Source: Candidatus Krumholzibacteriia bacterium (GTDB lineage Bacteria > Krumholzibacteriota > Krumholzibacteriia > LZORAL124-64-63). Taken from it: 6,001 nucleotides of DNA. Below are positions 1 through 6,001 of the stretch, piece by piece. Where the stretch lies: NCBI GenBank assembly GCA_030590265.1, contig JAUUYW010000222.1:1-6001 (forward strand), in the 5' to 3' direction. The notes below the pieces were generated by a model, which made no database searches, was not told the origin of the DNA, and saw only the letters and a list, made by a program, of their open reading frames with translations. Each line of letters starts with the position of its first letter. Positions within the stretch are counted from its first letter, which is position 1. The translations under genes were made by a program, and so were the position numbers.

Positions 1-513
1 AGCACCATCGCCAGGGACCAAACCGCAGATATTGAACTGCGCCAATATGCTTTGATGGCCTTGACCAGGGCTGATCAGGGTGAGTTGGTTCTCGACCTTT
101 TGTTGGACCTACTCGGCAGCGAAACCGATCCGGACGTGCTGGAGTTCTCCGTCATGTCCCTGGCTCAACTGGACAACGCCAAAGCCGACCAGGCCCTGCA
201 AGCCCTGATCAACAACAAGGAATTGGATGAAGAATTCAAAGCCCAGGCCCTTTTTGCCGCTTCTATCAATGGCCGAATTCCTGTGAGTTTTTTGCGGGAC
301 GTTTACCTCAACGCCAAATCCAGGGATCTGAAACTGCAGGTTTGTCATATGTTGACGCGGCATGAGGATAAAGATGCCGCTCTCGATCTTCTGCTTGAAT
401 TGGCACGGGCGGAGGAGGATCCCGAGATAAAGCAGGGGATGGTGTTCTGGATGGGGAATTTTGATGATCCCCGCGCGGCTGATTTTCTTTTGGAAATTTT
501 GAACGAAGAGTAA
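1..513 (+). CDS. HEAT-repeat domain protein, C-terminal part (5' end outside window)
   Basis: The frame is open from base 1 to a TAA at 511-513, giving 170 residues; the internal ATG at 52 is not a convincing start because the repeat pattern runs through it. The sequence is made of about five helical-hairpin units of roughly 31 residues. Each shows the HEAT/PBS-lyase-like pattern: an acidic D-x-E/D stretch, then a helix such as LRQYALMALTR or KQGMVFWMGNF, then a DPRAADFLLEIL-type second helix. The last unit (FWMGNFDDPRAADFLLEIL) closely follows the usual FWLGQ-x-DPRA form. Such alpha-solenoids are protein-interaction scaffolds with no catalytic activity of their own. The partner cannot be inferred, and the missing N-terminus could carry a signal peptide or another domain. 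It is separated from the maf-like gene by 93 bp, so cotranscription is possible but not shown. Confidence 0.85.
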   Translation, partial: STIARDQTADIELRQYALMALTRADQGELVLDLLLDLLGSETDPDVLEFSVMSLAQLDNAKADQALQALINNKELDEEFKAQALFAASINGRIPVSFLRDVYLNAKSRDLKLQVCHMLTRHEDKDAALDLLLELARAEEDPEIKQGMVFWMGNFDDPRAADFLLEILNEE

Positions 514-572
514 AAACGAAACATCCGACACTGTTAGGCCCGCTCTTTTCCGGATCATTGAAATTACTTTGG

Positions 573-594
573 TACTTCCTTGAATTAAGGGGTA
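573..594 (+). promoter_or_regulatory. Imperfect hairpin over the ribosome-binding region of the maf-like gene
   Basis: TACT-T-CCTT (573-581) can pair with AAGGGGTA (587-594) around a GAATT loop. This gives eight pairs, one of them G-U, with a bulged T at 577. In mRNA it would bury the AAGGGG purine tract just upstream of the maf start. The pairing is visible in the sequence; a regulatory role is speculative and a hairpin this small could occur by chance. Confidence 0.25.
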
Positions 595-597
595 GGA
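594..597 (+). promoter_or_regulatory. Candidate Shine-Dalgarno AGGA for the TTG start at 607
   Basis: AGGA lies 9 bases before TTG 607, a workable spacing. It does not settle the start. An ATG at 616 in the same frame has no well-placed purine tract, while a TTG at 634 has AAAGGA (619-624) at 9-base spacing. A further ATG at 597 has AAGGGG 4 bases upstream but is in another frame, whose product has no family resemblance. Confidence 0.35.
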
Positions 598-606
598 TGG
601 CCAAAA

Positions 607-2493
607 TTGATTCTGATGAAAGGAAAATGGCGGTTGAACAATCAGCTGAACATAAAAACTCTGCAGGAGAATCTTTCCCGCCTTCAAGTATCGGGCGTCA
701 CTGCCGGAGAATTGTTGGAGCAGAAATGTTTGGGTATGGAAGTGGGGGTGACGGCAACCGGGCATCCATTTCTGCGTGCCCAAGGGCAACCCCTCTATCA
801 GGAAGACGATACTCTGGCAGTGGTGAAGCAGGAAGCCCTGGGGCTTTTGCAGGGTGAGCCAGCCGCCGACCTGGTAGTGTTCTTTGGTCTCGGTCTGGGC
901 CTTCACCTGGAGTTTCTGCGCCAAAACACATCGGCTCCCATCATCGTCTACGAACCTGACTCCGAGGCTGTTGCTACTGTTCTTGGCCAAATCCCATTGA
1001 TGTTGGATTGCGTGAAATTGGTTACCAACATCGGCCAGCTTGGAGAATTGGTTCAAGACTATCTTGGCCGGCCTCCTTGCCACATGGTAGTGGGCGTTCT
1101 GCCGGGCTGGGCAAAACAGCAGATGCCTGCTTTTGAGGAATTCAAGAGGACTTTGCAGCAGGCAGTCAGGAAAGTGCAAAGCGATCGGCTTACCCGTAGC
1201 GTCTTTTCGGCTGAATGGGTCAACAACATGGCAGCCAACCTTCCGTTCCTGGCCCCCCGCAAGCATTTTTCCGTATTGGGTCGACGTTTTGCAGGCAAGC
1301 CGGCAATCCTGGTTGGTGCAGGACCATCCCTTGATCGGAATATGGCCGACCTCGCCCGGGCCAAGGATCGGGCCCTGATTTTGGCCGTTCATTCAGCGGT
1401 AGTTCCTTTGTCGAAGGCGGGCATCACGCCTGATTTGGTGATCATCCTTGAGGGTCAGAAACTGGACCACTATTTCAAGGACGTTCCCGAATTAAGTAAG
1501 ATCGTCCTGGTTCCTTCACCTCAGACGCATCCCGTTCATTTGACATTGGGTTTCAAAGATTTTCTAACCATGTCCCACGAGGGCAATGCAGCGGCCGATT
1601 GGTTGCAGCAGGCGTATGGTGAGAAGCCTTTGAGAACCGGTGGGTCGGTGGCCTGTGCCGCATTTTCACTCCTGCATGAATTGGGGTGCGATCCCCTGGT
1701 TCTGGTGGGCATGGACACGGCCTACTCGGACACCCAAGGGCATGCCAAAAACAACGAAATTGGCTGTTGTCAGGTGGTCTTTGCTGAAGATAACCAATCC
1801 TTGACCACCCGTTGTAGAAGAGGTCTTCATGACCCTGTAACATACCTTGTGGAACAGGTTCCCAGCTGGGGCGGTGGGGAAAAAGTATTCACCCGTTCCG
1901 TTCTGACCGGGTTCCGGAATTGGTTCGAGGCTGCTGCTCGTTCCTGGGCCGATGATTGTCAGGTGATCAACGCCACCGAAGGAGGGGCTCGATTCGAGGG
2001 ATTTCAGGAAAAAACGCTGGTCCAGGTCCTGGATGAGTATTGTAAGGATCCTTTTTCTGCCACTGAAGAAATCACCAAGGCCATGGTTCGGGCTGAAAAC
2101 CGCGACCCCACTCCTTTGATCAAGACTGTGAGACAGGAGTTGGGTTTCATCCGGAAGGCCGCCGAAGCAGCTAGAGTTGTCGATGCAACATCCCTTCAAG
2201 CCATAAGAAAATTGAAATCCGGTCAACTTCAGACGGTTCAACCCTTATTGGACAAATTGAGCGGCAATGAAAGCAGTCTTCGGGATGCCACCAAAAAAAC
2301 ACGGCTGCTCAATACCATGGTGGGGCATCGGGCACAAGACCTCGCTGAAGAAAAATCCACTGGCGACAAAGTGGCTTTGACGATCCATTCCATCCAGCAG
2401 AGCCGCCGGATCAGCAACCTGGTTGTGGAGGGTTCCGAAGAACTGTTGGCTCTTTTTGAACCGGCCCTGTCGGCATTGGAAAACGGGAAGTGA
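607..2493 (+). CDS. Motility accessory factor (Maf/DUF115) family, putative flagellin glycosyltransferase
   Basis: The product is about 628 residues, in the normal size range for Maf proteins, which act in the cytoplasm and are implicated in transferring nonulosonic acids (pseudaminic or legionaminic type) to flagellin Ser/Thr before export. Visible landmarks, numbered from TTG 607, are an N-terminal Rossmann-like segment with GLGLGLH (94-100) and YEPD (115-118). The central DUF115 core follows, with GAGPSLD (237-243), PDLVIILEG (275-283), TGGSVACAAF (344-353) and VGMDTAYSDTQGHA (from 367). A helical C-terminal region rich in charged residues runs from about 480 to 628. The core resembles sialyltransferase-like folds and MptE-type pterin kinases, but length and neighbours favour Maf. 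The start is uncertain: TTG 607, ATG 616 and TTG 634 are all possible, and the last gives a natural-looking N-terminus (MNNQLNIKTLQENLSRL). The next gene follows after 3 bp, indicating one transcript. The acceptor and donor sugar are not readable from sequence. Confidence 0.88.
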   Translation: MILMKGKWRLNNQLNIKTLQENLSRLQVSGVTAGELLEQKCLGMEVGVTATGHPFLRAQGQPLYQEDDTLAVVKQEALGLLQGEPAADLVVFFGLGLGLHLEFLRQNTSAPIIVYEPDSEAVATVLGQIPLMLDCVKLVTNIGQLGELVQDYLGRPPCHMVVGVLPGWAKQQMPAFEEFKRTLQQAVRKVQSDRLTRSVFSAEWVNNMAANLPFLAPRKHFSVLGRRFAGKPAILVGAGPSLDRNMADLARAKDRALILAVHSAVVPLSKAGITPDLVIILEGQKLDHYFKDVPELSKIVLVPSPQTHPVHLTLGFKDFLTMSHEGNAAADWLQQAYGEKPLRTGGSVACAAFSLLHELGCDPLVLVGMDTAYSDTQGHAKNNEIGCCQVVFAEDNQSLTTRCRRGLHDPVTYLVEQVPSWGGGEKVFTRSVLTGFRNWFEAAARSWADDCQVINATEGGARFEGFQEKTLVQVLDEYCKDPFSATEEITKAMVRAENRDPTPLIKTVRQELGFIRKAAEAARVVDATSLQAIRKLKSGQLQTVQPLLDKLSGNESSLRDATKKTRLLNTMVGHRAQDLAEEKSTGDKVALTIHSIQQSRRISNLVVEGSEELLALFEPALSALENGK

Positions 2494-2496
2494 CCA

Positions 2497-3693
2497 ATGA
2501 AAAACCTGGGTGAACACCTGATAGTTGTTCAGGCCAGCACCGTGTCGTGGCGCGGGGATATTGATCCGTGTTTCCATACTCTCTGGAGCAAACCGGTAAT
2601 TTACGAAACGCTCAAGAGGATTAGGCAACATTGTCCCGATACAAGGATTGTCGTGGTTGCTCCGGCATATGACGAAAACAGTGAACTGGCCAAATTCACT
2701 AACTATTTTGCCAACGTTGCCACGTTCTTTGGATTTGATGAAAGCCCCCTTGAGAGGCTCATTGGGGTTTGTGAGTTGTATGAGTGTGATTTCCTTATCC
2801 GCATTGACGGGCTGCATTTTTGTGCGGATATGGCAGTTGCTGAAAAAATGCTGGAGGTTGCCAGGTCCGAAAAACTGGATTGCGTAAAACTGCCTGATGA
2901 TTTTCCAGTGCATTACACATCTGATATTTACAGCAGAAGTGGACTGCTGCAGGCGAAGTCTGCCATCAATCTGAGTGGGGAGAAAAAGTATGAAATTCAC
3001 CCGAAGTACCTGATGTTCAGGGACCAGGGTTTCGTCACCCTTGAGTACAAAAACCTGCCCAAATATTCACCTGATTTTATGCGTGAGAACCGTGCTGTTT
3101 TTCAGGAGATTCGGTTTCCAAGACACAATGTAACCGACAAAGCCATCCCCCTCGGAGACCTGGCCAGCTTTCATTATGAAATTGCCTGCCGGCACTTGAC
3201 CAGAGGCATGAATGTTCTGGATGTTGCCTGCGGAACCGGTTATGGGTCCTGCATGATGGCTGACGTGACCGCGAGTGTCGTGGGTGCGGATTTGGCCGAG
3301 GAGGTCATCAAGGCGAATGCTTCGGATTCCGCCCTGCCGGAAAATCTCAGTTTCGTCAGCGAAAATGTTGAGAGGTTGTCTTTCAATGACCAGAGTTTTG
3401 ATGCTGTGGTGAGCATGGAGACCATTGATTATGTGGATGAGGAACTCTATCTCCAAGAAATCAAGAGGGTGCTGAAACCGGGTGGGGTCTTCATTCTGAG
3501 CACCCAGCAAAACCGTGCCGAGTACTTGTCCGTGAATTCCGTCAGCGAGACAGGCTACACCCCGGAATCCGTAAATCGGGCGGTTGGCAAATACTTCGAA
3601 ATCACAAAGGTTTACAGTTTTAAAGCCGGGCGAATTTATTTTGAAGACGACTTTGTGGGGCGAAACTTGATTTTGGTGGCAAAACTGGGTTGA
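2497..3693 (+). CDS. Fusion: degenerate cytidylyltransferase-like domain plus class I SAM methyltransferase
   Basis: This 398-residue protein starts at an ATG 3 bp after the maf stop, with GGGAAG (2485-2490) as ribosome-binding site. Residues 1 to about 195 follow the SpsF/CMP-sugar synthetase layout: beta strand LIVVQAS near the start, a KPVIYETLKRI helix (compare GKPVLEHVIERL in SpsF-type proteins), a strand ending FLIRIDG with D104 where the family has its GD-x-P metal-binding turn, and a CVKLPDDFPVHYTSDIYS stretch. The usual R-x-x-(S/T)-R-L-P-G-K nucleotide-binding loop is replaced by STVSWRGDIDPCFH, so CTP-dependent activity is doubtful. Residues about 226-398 form a Methyltransf_11-type domain with motif I VLDVACGTGYG (240-250), acidic D265 ending strand 2, FDAVVSMETIDYV (from 301) and LKPGGVFILS (from 326). 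The likely job is methylation of a sugar or glycan precursor, with the N-domain perhaps binding the nucleotide sugar; that is inference. Confidence 0.75.
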   Translation: MKNLGEHLIVVQASTVSWRGDIDPCFHTLWSKPVIYETLKRIRQHCPDTRIVVVAPAYDENSELAKFTNYFANVATFFGFDESPLERLIGVCELYECDFLIRIDGLHFCADMAVAEKMLEVARSEKLDCVKLPDDFPVHYTSDIYSRSGLLQAKSAINLSGEKKYEIHPKYLMFRDQGFVTLEYKNLPKYSPDFMRENRAVFQEIRFPRHNVTDKAIPLGDLASFHYEIACRHLTRGMNVLDVACGTGYGSCMMADVTASVVGADLAEEVIKANASDSALPENLSFVSENVERLSFNDQSFDAVVSMETIDYVDEELYLQEIKRVLKPGGVFILSTQQNRAEYLSVNSVSETGYTPESVNRAVGKYFEITKVYSFKAGRIYFEDDFVGRNLILVAKLG

Positions 3694-3719
3694 CCAAACA
3701 GCCTGTCTGTCTCTAACAT
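3690..3719 (+). promoter_or_regulatory. Candidate sigma70 promoter for the ANL ligase gene
   Basis: TTGACC (3690-3695, five of six to the -35 consensus) and TAACAT (3714-3719, four of six to the -10 consensus) are separated by 18 bp. Transcription would begin near 3726, leaving a leader of about 50 bases before ATG 3777. The -35 overlaps the stop codon of the fusion gene. It lies in the only sizeable gap inside the four-gene cluster, which supports an internal promoter, but such matches also arise by chance. Confidence 0.35.
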
Positions 3720-3776
3720 ATCAATGCCTTCCCTGCGATGATGGCTTCGCAATACCACTTTTGAATTTGAACGAGA

Positions 3777-5306
3777 ATGCTGAAAACAATGAACTTTGCC
3801 GAAACCCTGTTGAACAATTCCGCGCCGGCCGAAAAGGTGGCTCTTTTTACTCAGCAGGGGGAGGTCACTTACGGCCAGTTGCGCCGGCAAGCACACCGGA
3901 TTGCGGGATTTTTGCAGGCCGAGGGGTTGCAGCCTGGTGATCGTGTGCTGTTGGTTGGTGAGTCTTCCCCTTTCTGGGTGCAGTCCTATTTGGGAGTTGC
4001 CTTGGCTTCAGGAGTGAGTGTCCCGCTGGCGGTGCCCAGTGCCCCGGATTTTTTTGCCGATGTAGTGGATGCCACCAAGCCTCGTTTTGCTTTTGTGCAG
4101 GCCAAATGGCTGCGCCGGCTCGACACTGCTTTGTTTGCTGATTGTGATCGTATTGTCTGCGATACTCCTCCACCAAAAATGAAGGCAAATGCCAATCTGA
4201 CCACTATTTCTGAAATAGGAGAAATTGAGAGTCGGCAGGTCAAAACCCTGGCTGATGACCTGGCCGCAATCATGTTCACTTCCGGCTCCACGGCCACGCC
4301 ACGGGGAGTGATGGTTTCTCACGGTAATATTCTCAGCAATACAGCGGATATCATCACTTCGTTGGATATTGGTCCCGACGATCGCATCATGGCTCTTCTG
4401 CCATTTCATTATTGCTTCGGGACTTCGTTGCTGCACACCCATTTGCTTGCCTCCGCCTCCTTGGTGATCGACAACCGGTTTCTTTTCCCCGAAAAAGTTC
4501 TGCAGAACCTGGTGGATTCCCAATGCACCAGCCTGGCTGGTGTGCCGAGTACTTATCAGATCCTGTTGCGGCGCAGCAACCTAAAAAACATGGAATTCCC
4601 CCATTTGATGAAACTTCAGCAGGCCGGTGGCAAACTGGCTGAACCCTTTATTGATGAACTGGAACAGGCACTTCCCCATGCTCGGCTCTATGTCATGTAT
4701 GGGCAAACCGAAGCTACGGCCCGGCTTTCTTGCATCGCACCGGAGGACCGTCATGCCTATCCCGGATCCATTGGCAAGGGATTGGCGCAGGTGGCGTTGA
4801 AGGTTGTCGGCGAGTTGGGACACACGGTAACCCCAGGCGAGGTGGGTGAGATTGTGGCCACGGGGCCCAATATTACTTTGGGTTATTGGAAATCTTCCGA
4901 GGCTACTGAACGCAATTTTGGCGGGGGATTGCACACGGGAGATTTGGCCACCGTGGATGAGGATGGTTATATCTACATCGTCGACCGGGCTCGCGATTTT
5001 CTCAAGTGTGGAGGCAAACGGGTTAGCAGCAGGCAGATTGAGGAGGCTGTCCTTCACTTTGATCAAATTTCAGAAGTTGCCGTGGTGGGGATCCCGGATC
5101 TCGTTTTGGGGGAGGCGGTGTGCCTCTTCGTGGTGCATCCTTCTGGGGAGGCCATTGAAGACGAACTAAAAAAATTCTGTGAAAAGGAACTGGACCATGT
5201 CCTGTTGCCCCAGCGAATAATCTTTTTGGCTGAGTTGCCTCGAAATAATTCGGGAAAACCGGACAAGTTGGCGCTAAAAAAGACATTAGGATCAGAAAAG
5301 TTATGA
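3777..5306 (+). CDS. ANL-superfamily AMP-binding acyl/aryl-activating enzyme (acyl-CoA synthetase-like)
   Basis: At 509 residues it has the usual length of a stand-alone adenylating enzyme, which makes an acyl-AMP from a carboxylic acid and ATP and then passes the acyl group to CoA or a carrier-protein thiol. The large N-domain carries the P-loop TSGSTATPRGV (168-178), where Ala replaces the customary Gly after STT/STG and Arg replaces the usual Lys, and the YGQTEA motif (308-313). HTGD (386-389) and the hinge DRARD (403-407) lead to the mobile C-domain with GGKRVS. K494 in NNSGKPDK (490-497) is the expected adenylation lysine, so the enzyme looks intact. The start is either ATG 3777 or ATG 3789; neither has a strong Shine-Dalgarno sequence. 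There is no fused carrier or condensation domain. Its substrate is not readable. Its place beside Maf and methyltransferase genes suggests it activates an acyl or amino-acid group used to decorate a glycan. Confidence 0.88.
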   Translation: MLKTMNFAETLLNNSAPAEKVALFTQQGEVTYGQLRRQAHRIAGFLQAEGLQPGDRVLLVGESSPFWVQSYLGVALASGVSVPLAVPSAPDFFADVVDATKPRFAFVQAKWLRRLDTALFADCDRIVCDTPPPKMKANANLTTISEIGEIESRQVKTLADDLAAIMFTSGSTATPRGVMVSHGNILSNTADIITSLDIGPDDRIMALLPFHYCFGTSLLHTHLLASASLVIDNRFLFPEKVLQNLVDSQCTSLAGVPSTYQILLRRSNLKNMEFPHLMKLQQAGGKLAEPFIDELEQALPHARLYVMYGQTEATARLSCIAPEDRHAYPGSIGKGLAQVALKVVGELGHTVTPGEVGEIVATGPNITLGYWKSSEATERNFGGGLHTGDLATVDEDGYIYIVDRARDFLKCGGKRVSSRQIEEAVLHFDQISEVAVVGIPDLVLGEAVCLFVVHPSGEAIEDELKKFCEKELDHVLLPQRIIFLAELPRNNSGKPDKLALKKTLGSEKL

Positions 5307-6001
5307 GTGGGAACACTGGTGAAAAAATCACTCGAACCTGGGTTTCCTGCCCTGTCTGCGGCAGTGAAGACTCCCAACCAATTTACGAAACCGTGCAGTA
5401 TGCCGGTCAGACCCTGGGGCGCATGACAACCCGTCTGGTGATGTGTGGGCATTGTGATTTCGTTTACAACAATCCAAGGCCGAGCGAAGATACACTGGCT
5501 CAATATTACCAATCAGATCTGAACGCCTCGGGACAAATTTACCGTGAAGTTTGCAGCGGCGGAGCCACCGACAAGGTGCACCAGGCGCAACTCGATTTTA
5601 TGGTTGGCAGGAACCCGGTGCCTGGGAAACTGCTGGATGTGGGATGTGGCTGGGGTCTTTTCCTGGGTCGGGCTGCCCGGCGTTTTCCCGACGCACACGT
5701 AGTCGGACTGGAACCTTCAAATGCAGCGGTGAAAATAGCCAGGGAAAATGGCCTGGATATCCATCATGGTTCCTTGAAGGACAAGGCTCATGGCTTGGGC
5801 ACTTTTGATATGGTTTGCGCCTATAGTGTTCTGGAGCACGTGACAGATCCTTTGGGCTTTTTGCACCTCTTGAAGCCGCTGCTGGCCCCTGGAGGCCATC
5901 TCTTTTTGGAAGTGCCGGAGAGCACTTCCCCCACGCCGGGGTTGGTGGAGTTTTTCAACTTTGAACATCTGGGGCACTTCACAGCCTCGACCTTGCGGGA
6001 A
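5303..6001 (+). CDS. SAM-dependent methyltransferase with N-terminal Cys4 zinc-ribbon-like motif (3' end outside window)
   Basis: The ATG at 5303 overlaps the ligase stop as ATGA, a sign of translational coupling; TTAGGA (5286-5291) is a possible but distant ribosome-binding site. The frame stays open to the window end, giving 233 residues without a stop. The N-terminus has CPVC (C16, C19) and CGHC (C48, C51), a probable zinc-binding pair, followed by the DFVYNNPRPSEDTLAQYY stretch common in Methyltransf_23 proteins of polysaccharide and glycan clusters. The class I Rossmann domain shows motif I LLDVGCGWG (110-118), VVGLEPS with acidic E137 for the SAM ribose, YSVLEHVTDP (174-183) and LAPGGHLFLEVPE. 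The end of the visible part (FFNFEHLGHFTASTL) matches the segment that usually precedes the last helices. A role in O-, N- or C-methylation of a sugar is plausible from the neighbours; the substrate is unknown. It is distinct from the methyltransferase domain in the upstream fusion gene. Confidence 0.87.
   Translation, partial: MSGNTGEKITRTWVSCPVCGSEDSQPIYETVQYAGQTLGRMTTRLVMCGHCDFVYNNPRPSEDTLAQYYQSDLNASGQIYREVCSGGATDKVHQAQLDFMVGRNPVPGKLLDVGCGWGLFLGRAARRFPDAHVVGLEPSNAAVKIARENGLDIHHGSLKDKAHGLGTFDMVCAYSVLEHVTDPLGFLHLLKPLLAPGGHLFLEVPESTSPTPGLVEFFNFEHLGHFTASTLRE

Larger units (their letters stand above)
514..606 (+). other. Intergenic gap before the maf-like gene
   Basis: This 93-bp spacer has no convincing GC-rich hairpin with a U-tract, so no intrinsic terminator is called for the HEAT gene. 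A TTGAAA at 558-563 resembles a -35 box, but the hexamer 17 bp downstream (TGAATT) matches the -10 consensus at only three of six positions. A purine-rich stretch (AAGGGG at 587-592, AGGA at 594-597) precedes the maf start and lies partly within a small imperfect hairpin (573-594). Confidence 0.5.

Noticed and set aside
570..584. Sigma54-like site TGGTAC-N4-TTGAA upstream of the maf-like gene
   Set aside because: The -24/-12 spacing is one base short and the -12 element lacks the GC dinucleotide, both essential features.
597..857. Frame with ATG at 597 preceded by AAGGGG, possible small gene or frameshifted maf N-terminus
   Set aside because: Its product shows no family resemblance and becomes low-complexity Gly/Ser/Arg, while the 607 frame already carries Maf-like sequence over the same bases. 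No second frame is needed.
109..1392. A 427-codon open frame on the - strand
   Set aside because: It lies antisense across the HEAT and maf-like genes and the gap between them, has no recognisable domain, and is rich in His, Gln and Phe as expected of the reverse complement of real coding sequence.
2245..3000. A 251-codon open frame on the - strand
   Set aside because: It overlaps the junction of two well-supported + strand genes and shows no domain or ribosome-binding signal.
3734..3750. Possible terminator hairpin GCGA...TCGC between the fusion and ligase genes
   Set aside because: The stem is only four pairs with an eight-base loop and no U-tract follows.

Overview
The window is a gene-dense stretch with every recognisable gene on the + strand and moderate base composition. 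It looks like part of a flagellin or surface-glycan modification locus of a Gram-negative, flagellated bacterium. A Maf-type motility accessory protein next to sugar-nucleotide-like, acyl-activating and methyltransferase genes is typical of flagellin glycosylation islands in Proteobacteria and Desulfobacterota. The exact lineage cannot be fixed from the sequence; a delta-proteobacterial (Desulfobacterota) or magnetotactic-type host is only a guess.

Layout: (1) positions 1-513 hold the C-terminal end of a HEAT-repeat protein whose start lies outside the window. (2) 514-606 is a 93-bp gap with no clear terminator; a small imperfect hairpin lies over the purine-rich ribosome-binding region of the next gene. 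(3) 607-2493 encodes a Maf/DUF115 family protein, the likely flagellin glycosyltransferase. (4) 2497-3693, starting 3 bp after the Maf stop, encodes a two-domain protein: an N-terminal domain resembling SpsF/CMP-sugar cytidylyltransferases but with a degraded nucleotide-binding motif, fused to a class I SAM-dependent methyltransferase. (5) An 83-bp gap contains a candidate sigma70 promoter beginning at the previous stop codon. (6) 3777-5306 encodes an ANL-superfamily (AMP-binding) acyl/aryl-activating enzyme. (7) 5303 to the window end encodes a second SAM methyltransferase with an N-terminal Zn-ribbon-like Cys4 motif; it overlaps the ligase gene by ATGA and is cut by the window edge.

Working model (inference): the Maf protein transfers a nonulosonic-acid-type or similar sugar to flagellin. 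The ANL ligase and the two methyltransferases would add acyl and methyl decorations to the glycan or its precursor. A chemically similar outcome, N-acyl plus O-methyl on a deoxy-amino sugar, is known for Pseudomonas syringae flagellin, although made by different genes. No RNA gene, mobile element, CRISPR array or long repeat was seen.
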